From an uncultured Oscillospiraceae bacterium (GTDB lineage: Bacteria > Bacillota > Clostridia > Oscillospirales > Oscillospiraceae): a DNA stretch of 45,451 nt. The stretch spans positions 1 to 45,451 of the forward strand of contig CANQHN010000024.1 of assembly GCA_947623745.1 (NCBI GenBank), in the 5' to 3' direction. Made by a program: the position numbers and the translations under genes. The notes beneath the pieces are model-generated. The model was not told the origin of the DNA. It saw only the letters and a list, made by a program, of their open reading frames with translations, and searched no databases. How positions within the stretch are numbered: position 1 is the stretch's first letter; each line of letters begins with the position of its first letter. Positions 35,271-42,168 of this stretch are shown here, piece after piece.

Positions 35271-35291
35271 TTGATGGGCCAACTCTGCGAA
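35271..35291. repeat. right inverted repeat of the putative invertible segment (21 bp)
   Basis: Exact reverse complement of 33785-33805 (core TTGATGGGCCAACTCTGCGA plus A). It begins 31 bases after the -10 element of the outward promoter. Confidence 0.9.
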
Positions 35292-35374
35292 AAATTTTGC
35301 TTGATTGATTTAATGTGAACAGGAACAAGAATTTAAAATGTTAGGGCTTGGAACTTAAAAGCTTCAACTTCAGA

Positions 35375-35409
35375 AGTGTGGGGAAGTATTGTACTTCCCC
35401 ACACTTTTT
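35375..35409 (+). terminator. strong rho-independent terminator facing the invertible segment
   Basis: A perfect 14-bp stem (35375-35388 with 35392-35405; AGTGTGGGGAAGTA and its complement), TTG loop, then four further T at 35406-35409. On the plus strand it would stop transcripts from the outward promoter after about 160 nt. On the minus strand no T-run follows, so it is not clearly the terminator of the gene ending at 35553. Outside of it, 35292-35552 holds no gene. Confidence 0.85.
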
Positions 35410-35552
35410 ATGCGAATGCCAGCGCCTTTGGATACAGAAAATGGGCTCAGGTCAAAGCTTACATTCGGACATTGATGACGTTAAAATCCTTGCATATACT
35501 ACAGTTCTTGCCCATATCGGCGATGCCGTTCCTGCATCTGGACAACAGAGGT

Positions 35553-36587
35553 TCAGTCCTCCTGGTTCGTCCACAGCCAACTGCTGGGGATAGATACGAT
35601 CTTGACGCCCATGTTGTTGATGCGCTCTATGGCTTTACTCTGGAAGTCGAAAAAGTGCCCTTCCGCCGGCCTGATTGAAAAACGCCTTAAATTTGGCAGC
35701 TCGTAAAATTCCGCGATGCTCCCCAGATCAAACAGGTAGTCCGGACAGGGGCTGGGGGCGCATACCCCATGAGTGTAGAGCGTTTTCTGAAAGTGATACA
35801 AAGCATACGGGTCCAGGACGAGCCTCAGCAGAGCCAGGCCGCTTTGATCCAGAGTGGTATAGTAAAAGCGGCTCTCGTCTCTGAGCCGGATCAGCCGTGT
35901 ACGGGGGTTGATCCCGTGGAGGACCAGATTTTCCGCCAGGGACCAGTCCTCCCCCAGCAGGATATGTCCGCCGTAGGTCCTGTGTCCGCATATCGGACTG
36001 CTCCGCAGCTGCGCGCAGAAGTTCTGCTCGACCTCCTGGTTCCAAAACATATTGTGTGTACCGAGCCAGCAGACCGGGAAGTAAGCATCCCGCTGCAGGA
36101 AAACACCAGATACCCGGGAGCCTTTGCTGTCGCTGCCATGTAAGTGGTGGAATTCATACGCGCCGTAGTAAACCAGCTGGTCATCCGGCGCTGACTCCTT
36201 TTCACGTCCTGGCCGCCAGACAGCACCCAGACGGAGTGCCGCTATAAAGCAGGCGGCACTCCGATGGAGGCGCAGCGTTTTCTTCCAATCTCCCTGGCCG
36301 TCTTCGGGGGAAAACACATGCCTGCGGATGAGCCCCTCTGTCCCCGGGTCCACGCGCCGGATCTGGAGCCTTCCTTTCTCTGTCAGGCTCAGGGAGCGGA
36401 CAATCTTCCTCTGATATCCTTTCATGCGCCGCTCCTTCAGGTACCCCTCATGTACCAGCTCTATTATGATCCGCCTGCGATAGTCATAATACCCGCCCAT
36501 CTCACGTACCAGCCGTACTGGAAACTCCCCACACAATCCAACTATCTTTAGCAGGGTCATTCCCCATTGTCCATTCTTCAACTGCAT
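35553..36587 (-). CDS. winged-helix-like protein of mobile-element type
   Basis: A 344-residue protein starting at 36587 (MQLKNGQWGMTLLKIVGLCGEFP), with AAAGGAG upstream; the frame is open further 5' without a ribosome binding site. Residues 1-85 look like a winged helix: a GLCGEFPVRLV helix pair, then LVHEGYLKERRMKGYQRKIVRSLSLTEKGR. The rest is alpha/beta with no motif I can name. The layout recalls replication-relaxation or MarR-like proteins on plasmids and conjugative elements, but this is weak. It stands between the switch region and other accessory genes. DNA binding is likely; the function is unknown. Confidence 0.6.
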   Translation of the reverse strand: MQLKNGQWGMTLLKIVGLCGEFPVRLVREMGGYYDYRRRIIIELVHEGYLKERRMKGYQRKIVRSLSLTEKGRLQIRRVDPGTEGLIRRHVFSPEDGQGDWKKTLRLHRSAACFIAALRLGAVWRPGREKESAPDDQLVYYGAYEFHHLHGSDSKGSRVSGVFLQRDAYFPVCWLGTHNMFWNQEVEQNFCAQLRSSPICGHRTYGGHILLGEDWSLAENLVLHGINPRTRLIRLRDESRFYYTTLDQSGLALLRLVLDPYALYHFQKTLYTHGVCAPSPCPDYLFDLGSIAEFYELPNLRRFSIRPAEGHFFDFQSKAIERINNMGVKIVSIPSSWLWTNQED

Positions 36588-36882
36588 CACAAGATAACTC
36601 CTTTCTCTTTTGTCACTGTTCCATGAGGCCCCGCACACCTGAGATGAGACTGCGGAGACTGCCCATCCTGACAACGCGGGCCGCTGAGATCTCGCACCTA
36701 TTTTGAGGCTGCCGGCTTCGGCCTCTTTTGCTCCACACCACAGCAACCCCCGTTCAGCGAAAGACACAGAAACCCTTGAAAACAGGGCCTCGCTCCTGAA
36801 AAAACTCCACCGAAAACCTACCCTCTCGAGAATGCAGAAATAGGTATCATTTTAAGATCTGTATATGTCAGTTTTTCGGTGG
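36588..36882. other. 295-bp spacer without a gene
   Basis: No supported ORF. On the minus strand it contains a GC-rich hairpin-forming stretch (GAGGCCGAAGCCGGCAGCCTC region near 36705-36725) ahead of the ribosome binding site at about 36600. No good promoter is seen. Confidence 0.3.
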
Positions 36883-37440
36883 TCACATCCAGTACTCTGA
36901 GTAGGTCTCCAGCCAGGATTGGAACTGCTTCGGTTCCAAGATCCAGATACGCGTGCTGTCCTTTTCCCCGCGGTGGCTGCACAGGAATGCATTACATAGA
37001 GCAGAGGTATCGTTGGTGAGAAAGTGTGCCTCCAGAATGTCTTGGCAGTGCTTCAGCTCCAGGTTGTCGTGGTCGATGAACCGACGGCCGCGGTTTTTAT
37101 CGTAGATGAACTCATAGACCAGCACACAGGATTGAAATTTGGGCGTCTCATTTTTCTCCCGGAACGTGTAGACAGCATTGGCCAGATAATAGCCGAGGAA
37201 TCTGCCCCGGTCGTCTTTTCCCCGCTTGGGAAGGATCTCCGGCAATGTGACCGTCAGCCACCCCTCCGGTGTAAACCGGACGTCAACTGCTACGGCCGGA
37301 GGCGGATCAAACCGACTGTATTTGGATTCCGGCGGCAGTACGGAGGCAGCATACTTCCGGAGCTGCAGTGCCGCGTCCTCCACCTCGCAAATTGCGTCCA
37401 GAAGCCAATGGCTCCCTTTGTTGAAATAATCAGGTTCCAT
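36883..37440 (-). CDS. hypothetical protein of unknown function
   Basis: A 185-residue protein. The ATG at 37440 has AAAGGAG about 11 bases upstream; a longer frame upstream has no site. The sequence is soluble, with a helical N-terminus (WLLDAICEVEDAALQLRKYAASVL), a beta-rich middle (VAVDVRFTPEGWLTVTLPEILPKRG) and RRFIDHDNLELKHCQDILEAHF. I do not recognise the family. Similar small proteins travel with Clostridia mobile elements, which fits its neighbours. Its upstream region has a repeated palindromic operator-like array (37717-37820), so expression is probably regulated. Confidence 0.65.
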   Translation of the reverse strand: MEPDYFNKGSHWLLDAICEVEDAALQLRKYAASVLPPESKYSRFDPPPAVAVDVRFTPEGWLTVTLPEILPKRGKDDRGRFLGYYLANAVYTFREKNETPKFQSCVLVYEFIYDKNRGRRFIDHDNLELKHCQDILEAHFLTNDTSALCNAFLCSHRGEKDSTRIWILEPKQFQSWLETYSEYWM

Positions 37441-37629
37441 ACTCTTCAATCTCCTTTGTATTGATTTGTGGGGCGGTGTCCCCCCCATAATACATGTAGA
37501 TTTCCAGGGGCTTTTGATACCCCCTCCCCGGTCAAAAAAATCACAAAAAAGGGCGCTGGATGCAAAACACCCTGCCCCCCACCCCAGTTGGATTCCTAAA
37601 GCGGCGAAAAGCTGCGCATAATAAAATAC

Positions 37630-37653
37630 GGCCAGCAGGCATACCTGCTGGCC
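37630..37653 (-). terminator. hairpin downstream of the SLH gene, probable terminator
   Basis: A perfect 10-bp stem GGCCAGCAGG / CCTGCTGGCC with a 4-base loop. On the minus strand it is followed by GTATTTTATTATG, a broken T-rich tail. It would end transcripts from the SLH gene, but it also lies between the operator-like array and the gene starting at 37440. Confidence 0.55.
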
Positions 37654-37716
37654 GGTCCACTACAAGCAGCGGATCACTCTCTCGCAATCATTTCTGCGCT
37701 CGTTACGTAGACTTAA

Positions 37717-37820
37717 AGTCTGCGTATAACGTGAAGTATATCTTAGTCTACATTATACGTATGCGTAATGTAAAGCAAGGAAAATCAAGTCTGCGTTATA
37801 CGCAGACTTATACGCAGACT
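37717..37820. promoter_or_regulatory. array of AGTCTGCG(T)TATA / TATACGCAGACT repeats around a TATAAT box
   Basis: Copies at 37717-37729 (forward), 37788-37800 (forward), 37796-37808 (reverse) and 37809-37820 (reverse). The 37788-37808 pair forms a palindrome and the last two reverse copies are direct repeats. On the minus strand a TATAAT sits at 37757-37752 between the clusters, with TTGCTT 15 bases upstream. This looks like multiple sites of a repressor or activator controlling the minus-strand gene at 36883-37440. The rest of 37441-37845 has no gene. Confidence 0.6.
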
Positions 37821-37845
37821 TAAGACATTCGGCTTCTCCTGCCAT

Positions 37846-39021
37846 CTATAAGCTCCACGCATTGATACTCTCGCCGGTATACGGCACATTCTCAGGGTAC
37901 CTGGTCCAGGCCTCGATGCGGTATGTTTTGCCTTCTGTTCCGAAGCAGTCCAGGTTCTCCCGGCTGTAGGGGCTCTGGGGGTCTGGCCAGTAGACCTGCC
38001 CGCCGTTGTTGCCGTCGGTACAGTGGAACGCGTTCATGTCGTTGGGAGATTCCAGCGCCACCATGACGTGCCAGAGGTTGCCATTATCGTTGCGGATGAG
38101 GAACAGGATGTCACCGGGCCGGATCTGGGACAGGTCTGTCACCTGGCGGGCGGGATTGGCATCGTTGCCGAACACCAGCGAGCTGACCATGCTGGCATAG
38201 CCGCCGCAGGCGTAGGTCCCGCTGACCCGGTAGTGCTTCATGACTTGGTTGGCGGCAGTACTCGGCACTTCGTTCTTGTGTGTACCGGGAGTGCTGTGTG
38301 TGCCCCAGACAGTTCCGGTCGGCCAGTCCGTTTCGACTTCATGCAGGAGCTCCAGCACGTTTTCCTCGGTGATGGGTTCCCCGTTGGTGAGGTAGCCTTC
38401 TCCGGTGCCTGTACTCTGCGCGGCTACGGGTCGGGAGCCGGTCATGGCCCGGTAGATCAGCACGGCCACATCCCCGCGGGTGATAGCAGCGGCGGCGTCG
38501 GCAGGCCGGTCGATCCAGCCTAGGCTGGCGGCGTAGGATACGGCGGTGTTGTAGCTCCAGACGGAGCCGTAGTCGTCCTCGATGCCTCGGGCACGCAGGA
38601 GCACAGTGCAGGCGGATGCCGGAGTCACCGGGTCAAATGCGCCGAAGTGGAGTTTGTCATAGCCGGTTGCCAGATTTCTGCGCACACAGTAGCCCACATA
38701 GAGCTTGGCCCACTCGGGGACATCATTGAACCTGCAGCCCCGAGCGTAGTAGTCGGTATTGGCCATCAACACTTCTTCTCCGTTGCAAAGCCGGGTGGTT
38801 AAAACGGCCAGTTCCGCGCGGGTCAGGGCGGCACTCAGGTTCAGGTCCCCGTTCCGGTCCCCCGCCATGATGCCCTGCTCCTGCACATAGTCTGCGGCAA
38901 TTCTCTGCTCCATTTGTTCCGCTGCAAAGGTCGGGACCGCAAGCATAAAGCAGAGGGAACATACCAGTGTAAGGCCAGCGAGCGTCGTCGCCAAAGGTAC
39001 CGTGTTCATTTTACTTCCCAT
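37846..39021 (-). CDS. secreted SLH-repeat protein with an NlpC/P60-like C-terminal domain
   Basis: A 391-residue protein starting at 39021, where GGAGG lies 6 bases upstream. The signal peptide ends near TFA (residue 33). Three SLH-like repeats follow: AADYVQEQGIMAGDRNGDLN...LTRAELA, the RFNDVPEWAKLYVGYCVRR repeat, and SYAASLGWIDRPA...ITRGDVAVL. These anchor proteins to secondary wall polymers. The C-terminal ~170 residues carry TYACGGYASMVSSLVFG and IRPGDILFLIRNDNGNLWHVMVAL, placing a Cys and a His as in papain-like NlpC/P60 or CHAP hydrolases. A cell-wall peptidase or amidase bound to the surface is likely. Its promoter abuts that of the divergent plus-strand gene. Confidence 0.8.
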   Translation of the reverse strand: MGSKMNTVPLATTLAGLTLVCSLCFMLAVPTFAAEQMEQRIAADYVQEQGIMAGDRNGDLNLSAALTRAELAVLTTRLCNGEEVLMANTDYYARGCRFNDVPEWAKLYVGYCVRRNLATGYDKLHFGAFDPVTPASACTVLLRARGIEDDYGSVWSYNTAVSYAASLGWIDRPADAAAAITRGDVAVLIYRAMTGSRPVAAQSTGTGEGYLTNGEPITEENVLELLHEVETDWPTGTVWGTHSTPGTHKNEVPSTAANQVMKHYRVSGTYACGGYASMVSSLVFGNDANPARQVTDLSQIRPGDILFLIRNDNGNLWHVMVALESPNDMNAFHCTDGNNGGQVYWPDPQSPYSRENLDCFGTEGKTYRIEAWTRYPENVPYTGESINAWSL

Positions 39022-39096
39022 AAGTATCCTCCATTTCTCAAAAAACTCACCCAAATGTATTGACTATTAATCTCAGCAGGTGTATAGTCTACTAAT

Positions 39097-39125
39097 AGAA
39101 TATCACATCACAGCCGCATTGTCAA
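39097..39125 (-). promoter_or_regulatory. promoter of the SLH gene
   Basis: Minus strand TTGACA (39125-39120), 17-base spacer, TATTCT (39102-39097). The -35 hexamer overlaps that of the plus-strand promoter at 39119-39124. Direct repeats TATAGTCTA at 39083-39091 and 39142-39150 flank both. Confidence 0.75.
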
Positions 39126-39147
39126 TAGTTAAAAGTATTTTTATAGT
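39119..39147 (+). promoter_or_regulatory. promoter of the DUF6076-like gene
   Basis: TTGTCA (39119-39124), 17-base spacer, TATAGT (39142-39147), 20 bases before the ATG at 39168. It shares its -35 region with the divergent SLH promoter, so the two genes probably compete for polymerase or share a regulator. Confidence 0.75.
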
Positions 39148-39167
39148 CTATTTTGGAGGAGATTTCT

Positions 39168-39905
39168 ATGGATCTGCCTGAGTTGACCTTCCCGATTACC
39201 GTTGACTTTATTGAAGACAGCTACTGGATTGGGGCGGTTGGGCCGTTCAAATATGGCGAGGCTGCGACAGCCTTCCTTGCTGGCGAGGGATTCACAGCAT
39301 CTGCCGATGATGATGCTTTGACAGAGGAACTGGCGGCCTTTCTGAAGGACTTCGGCGGCAGCCTGAAGCCCTATGCCCATGTGAAAAGCGGTTCGGACAT
39401 CCCTAAGGCGGGCCCCGCCGATTGTCTGGTAGGTTACGGGTTCCTCACGCTGGATGTTGGCCCCGTACCGGCAGAGCGATATATATTTTCATCACTCCGG
39501 GACTTTCTGTATGTAGAATTGGGAAAGGCGATCCTCAAGGGAAACGCACCGAGACAGTGCCGTTTATGCGGCAACTGGTTCCTGCATGAGTCTGGAGATC
39601 GGGCGATGTACTGTGAGCGCACTGCGCCGGGCGAGGACGGGAGGACCTGCCGGGAGGCGGGGGCTCGGACAGTCTTTGAGAAGAAAATCCAGGAGGAGGA
39701 GGCGTGGAAGCTCTATAAGCGGGCCTACAAAAAATACTACGCCCGTTTTATGAAAGGAAACCTGAGCAGAGACGACTTCAAGGCCTGGACGGAACAGGCC
39801 GCGGCGGACAGAGATGCGGCAATCGAGCGAATGAGCAGTACATCCGACGCTGAGGAGAGAGCGAAAATCACGGAACAACTGCAAAAACAATTGAACAAAC
39901 TGTAA
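39168..39905 (+). CDS. DUF6076-like protein with a zinc-binding Cys cluster
   Basis: A 245-residue protein; GGAGGAG precedes the ATG at 39168. The N-terminal half is acidic and unassigned. A treble-clef-like cluster follows: C131 and C134 in CRLCGNWF, then C149 (AMYCER) and C161, followed by a basic, helical tail with coiled-coil character (RRxYKKYYARF region, then EERAKITEQLQKQLNKL). This arrangement resembles the DUF6076 proteins of Clostridia, whose role is unknown. It is transcribed divergently from the SLH gene. The zinc ligands suggest nucleic-acid or protein binding. Confidence 0.7.
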   Translation: MDLPELTFPITVDFIEDSYWIGAVGPFKYGEAATAFLAGEGFTASADDDALTEELAAFLKDFGGSLKPYAHVKSGSDIPKAGPADCLVGYGFLTLDVGPVPAERYIFSSLRDFLYVELGKAILKGNAPRQCRLCGNWFLHESGDRAMYCERTAPGEDGRTCREAGARTVFEKKIQEEEAWKLYKRAYKKYYARFMKGNLSRDDFKAWTEQAAADRDAAIERMSSTSDAEERAKITEQLQKQLNKL

Positions 39906-40211
39906 CAGGGTACGACCTTTATGCGTTTTCCCTACGCCCGCGTAAAGGAATGCCTTGAGGCGTTCGACGCCCAAAACGCGGCTCAGGTATAATCTCCTTC
40001 TGCATTTCGCAATTCAGACTGGAAATCCCGTCCCCGGCCATTTTGTCTTGCCCTTTTTCTTAGGCTACAATTTTTGTTGTCTTATTTCATTTAGGGCTTA
40101 ATTTTTGTTTGCAGGACTCACTTTTTTATATTGACTTTCAAATATGAATTTGATATGCTATAACTACAAAACAAATCATTTTGTAGTTGATACTGTGATT
40201 GGAGGATAATT
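39906..40211 (+). promoter_or_regulatory. promoter and operator of the DinJ-like antitoxin gene
   Basis: Within an otherwise gene-free 306 bp, TTGACT (40131-40136), a 17-base spacer and TATGCT (40154-40159) form a plus-strand promoter. Immediately downstream AACTACAAAA (40162-40171) and its exact complement (40179-40188) form a 10-bp inverted repeat over the likely start site. RelB/DinJ antitoxins bind such palindromes to repress themselves. Confidence 0.75.
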
Positions 40212-40514
40212 ATGGGAGATCAGGTGCTTAACCAGTTCAGGTCAGATAAAACCTTACGGGATGACTGCGTTGCCATTTATGAGGCTCTTGGTATGGACCT
40301 GAATACCGCGTTTCGTATGTTCATGGAGAGAACCCGCATGGTACGGGGACTGCCTTTCCCTGCTGTTCTTCCCAGTACCACACTGACCAGGTCTGAAGCC
40401 CGTGATGCCATTGATGCGTTGCGGCGTGAGGCGTCTGATATGCCTGAAATGACGCTGGAGGAAATCAACGAGGAAATCCGAGCTTCTCGCACGGAGAGGA
40501 GGGCTAATAAATAA
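40212..40514 (+). CDS. RelB/DinJ-family antitoxin, no toxin partner seen
   Basis: A 100-residue protein with GGAGG before the ATG. Residues 1-50 form the ribbon-helix-helix domain (LRDDCVAIYEALGMDLNTAFRMFMERT), followed by PFPAV and an acidic, flexible C-terminus (MTLEEINEEIRASRTERR) that would wrap a toxin. The family neutralises RelE/YafQ-type mRNA endonucleases. The 200 bp after its stop (40515-40720) encode no toxin; they contain GC-rich repeats. It is therefore an orphan antitoxin or the survivor of a broken pair. It is probably autoregulated through the upstream palindrome. Confidence 0.85.
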   Translation: MGDQVLNQFRSDKTLRDDCVAIYEALGMDLNTAFRMFMERTRMVRGLPFPAVLPSTTLTRSEARDAIDALRREASDMPEMTLEEINEEIRASRTERRANK

Positions 40515-40544
40515 GGTTACGGTGACGGTTACGCTGGATTTTCC

Positions 40545-40574
40545 GCGGAATGTCCGCGTGACAGTCCGGCGGAC
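40545..40574. repeat. copy A of a diverged 30-bp GC-rich repeat
   Basis: Starts GCGGAATGTCCGCGTGACAG and ends CCGGCGGAC. It matches 41824-41853 at 23 of 30 positions in the same orientation. The two copies lie either side of the XRE/PIN/Phd genes. Confidence 0.5.
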
Positions 40575-40636
40575 AAGCATTTTTGCAGGTATTCCAAGCT
40601 ATTTTTTGGCTTGTGTCCGCAATATTACGTGCGGAT

Positions 40637-40661
40637 TTTCCGCAGGATTGTCCTGCGGAAA
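40637..40661. repeat. perfect 11-bp hairpin, TTG loop
   Basis: TTTCCGCAGGA at 40637-40647 and TCCTGCGGAAA at 40651-40661. It belongs to the same TCCGC/GCGGA-rich stretch as repeat copy A. It may act as a bidirectional terminator between the antitoxin and the convergent XRE gene, although T-runs are absent. Confidence 0.55.
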
Positions 40662-40720
40662 GTCCAAAGGACATAGGAAAAGCGGGGCAGCTTTCGCCGC
40701 TCCGCTTCTCTGTATTCGAT

Positions 40721-40999
40721 TCACATGGGCAGGAACTCAATCCGCAGTTTCATCCCCATACCGGCGGCAAGCCGTTTAAGGGTGCGCAGGGACGGATTAG
40801 CTGTTCCGTTCTCTAACTTGCTGATATTCCCCTTACTGATTCCAGCGGCTTCTGCGAGCCGCTCCTTGGTACAGCCGCTTTCCGATTCCCACTTGATAAT
40901 AGCCTGCGTAATCTGGAACACCGGATCAATGGCGTCCCATTCGGATTTGAACGCAGGGTCCATCATCTCTCTGGCGAGCATCTCCTCAAAATCGTCCAT
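40721..40999 (-). CDS. XRE-family helix-turn-helix protein, antitoxin type
   Basis: A 92-residue protein. A Phe/Trp-rich N-terminus (DPAFKSEWDAIDPVFQITQAIIKWE) leads into an XRE domain at about 42-85: CTKERLAEAAGISKGNISKLENGTANPSLRTLKRLAAGMG. This is the usual HigA-like antitoxin layout. The upstream gene on the same strand (36 bp away) is a PIN toxin with its own Phd antitoxin, not a HigB/RelE toxin. The XRE protein may be an extra regulator of that module or a relic of a separate pair. AGGA precedes the ATG at 40999. Confidence 0.8.
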   Translation of the reverse strand: MDDFEEMLAREMMDPAFKSEWDAIDPVFQITQAIIKWESESGCTKERLAEAAGISKGNISKLENGTANPSLRTLKRLAAGMGMKLRIEFLPM

Positions 41000-41035
41000 G
41001 GCTATTTCATCCTGCCTTTCTCCGGGCCGACGGGC

Positions 41036-41467
41036 TCACTTCTCCTTTATCAGTTCCAGAATACCGGACGGGTTCATCACCTCTGCTGAGCAACCGTTGT
41101 TCATGCCAGCTTCGATAAAGCCGGCGTCCCTGGTGGCGATGAACTCCGCTCCGCCACGGTCAGCACAAGCGGTGAGGACCGCATCCTCGTAGTCGGTCAT
41201 TGGAAAGCCCAGGGCTTCCATGCAGGCTTCTCCATCAACCGGAATCACCTCGAAGATATACAGTGTGTTCTGGACGGCGGCCCTGGCAATCTTGTCGCCG
41301 TACCGCTTCTTCACGATGTAGTGGATGTCGGTGATCGTATTCGCTGAGACGAGCCCGACGATTTCCTCGTTGACTACCGCCTGGACCAGCTTCAGAGAGC
41401 CCTCGGAGTCCGGCCTGTTCATCGCGGCATCCAGAACGACGTTTGTGTCAAAAGCGACTTTCATCAT
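41036..41467 (-). CDS. PIN-domain toxin (VapC-like)
   Basis: A 143-residue PIN-domain protein. Acidic metal-binding residues are visible in AFDTNVVLDAAMN (Asp in beta-1), VSANTITDIHYIV, TDYEDAVLTACADRGG, and FIATRDAGF. PIN toxins are Mg-dependent RNases. The ATG at 41467 overlaps the antitoxin's TGA as ATGA, so expression is coupled. It is somewhat longer than compact VapC proteins but within family range. Confidence 0.85.
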   Translation of the reverse strand: MMKVAFDTNVVLDAAMNRPDSEGSLKLVQAVVNEEIVGLVSANTITDIHYIVKKRYGDKIARAAVQNTLYIFEVIPVDGEACMEALGFPMTDYEDAVLTACADRGGAEFIATRDAGFIEAGMNNGCSAEVMNPSGILELIKEK

Positions 41468-41694
41468 CTGGCGATCCGCTCCTCCCTGTCCTTCTTAATC
41501 TCCTCGTCGGTGAGATTGATGCCGCTGAAAATCTGGGTCAGGTTCTCCCAGGCGGTCTTTTTGTCAGGCTTGGCGCTGACGATTTTCGCCACAATTTTTC
41601 CGTTCCGGGTGATGAACACCTCCTCGTCGGCCTCCGCCATAGCGACGTACTTCCCGACGTTGACTTTGAGCCCGGACAAAGAAACTTGTGTCAT
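41464..41694 (-). CDS. Phd/YefM-family antitoxin
   Basis: A 76-residue protein with GGAGG upstream. The N-terminal Phd fold reads VSLSGLKVNVGKYVAMAEADEEVFITRNGKIVAKIV. An acidic helical tail (TDEEIKKDREERIAR) would bind the PIN toxin encoded next. It is first in the operon and has an operator-like palindrome over its promoter, consistent with autoregulation. Confidence 0.88.
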   Translation of the reverse strand: MTQVSLSGLKVNVGKYVAMAEADEEVFITRNGKIVAKIVSAKPDKKTAWENLTQIFSGINLTDEEIKKDREERIAR

Positions 41695-41714
41695 TGGTGC
41701 TACCTCCTGTCAGT

Positions 41715-41762
41715 TAAGATTTGGTCTAATCTTACTATACAATAATAGCACCTGTTTGTCAA
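41715..41762 (-). promoter_or_regulatory. promoter and operator of the Phd-PIN module
   Basis: Minus strand TTGACA (41762-41757), 17-base spacer, TATAGT (41739-41734). An inverted repeat TAAGATT-TGGTCT-AATCTTA at 41715-41734 touches the -10 box, suiting antitoxin repression. Confidence 0.8.
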
Positions 41763-41823
41763 TCATAAACCGCACCTATCTCAAAATATTTTCGCACCTA
41801 TTTCGTCGAAACAGCCCCGTCCT

Positions 41824-41853
41824 GCGGACCGTCCGTGCGACAATCCGTAGGAC
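41824..41853. repeat. copy B of the diverged 30-bp GC-rich repeat
   Basis: Starts GCGGACCGTCCGTGCGACAA and ends TCCGTAGGAC; 23 of 30 identical to 40545-40574 in direct orientation. Confidence 0.5.
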
Positions 41854-41862
41854 GTAGAGCAT

Positions 41863-42072
41863 TCAGGCTTGCCCCTCGACGGGGGCGAAGATGAACTGGG
41901 CCCGGCCTTCAGCAAAATCGTGCCGGTCGATGCGGTCCAGGTTACTGAATACGCCGAATACGCCGAACGGGAGCTTTGTCACGCCATAGAACACGTTCAG
42001 CGGGAACCGAGGCACGATCTTCACCCCTATCACGATAGCCCCAAACGTGATTATGGAGGTCACAGTCTCCAT
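41863..42072 (-). CDS. small hypothetical ORF, doubtful
   Basis: A 69-codon ORF with GGAG 9-10 bases before its ATG. The N-terminal half is hydrophobic (TSIITFGAIVIGVKIV) and the end is DRHDFAEGRAQFIFAPVEG. I do not recognise it. It lies in a region of decayed genes (HsdM relic upstream), so it may be a fragment of a larger lost gene. Confidence 0.3.
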   Translation of the reverse strand: METVTSIITFGAIVIGVKIVPRFPLNVFYGVTKLPFGVFGVFSNLDRIDRHDFAEGRAQFIFAPVEGQA

Positions 42073-42168
42073 GGTCAGATTCTCCGAAAGGACGATAAGG
42101 CAACGTCCTTGGCGGCTACCAGGTGTAAAGCGTTTCCGCTGTCCACCGACGCAGTAAAGTCGTCTCCC

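Larger units (their letters stand above)
33785..35291. mobile_element. putative invertible DNA segment with its own tyrosine recombinase
   Basis: The segment is bounded by perfect 21-bp inverted repeats and holds, left to right: a short non-coding stretch, an integrase gene (minus), its upstream region, and a plus-strand promoter 31 bases inside the right repeat. Promoter-near-repeat geometry is that of invertible promoters that phase-vary surface polysaccharide loci in gut bacteria. Here the recombinase is inside the segment instead of beside it. The orientation sequenced has the strong promoter pointing away from the polysaccharide genes. Actual inversion is not shown by this single sequence. 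Confidence 0.7.

Noticed and set aside
33785-35291. Reading the repeats as attL/attR of an excisable element
   Set aside because: Attachment-site copies made by integration are direct repeats; these are exact inverted repeats, so excision by recombination between them is not expected.
35086-35328. Minus-strand 80-codon open frame across the right inverted repeat
   Set aside because: No ribosome binding site or recognisable similarity; it overlaps the promoter and the repeat.
37717-37820. CRISPR array
   Set aside because: The repeats are 12-13 bp, in mixed orientations and without regular spacers; no cas genes are present.
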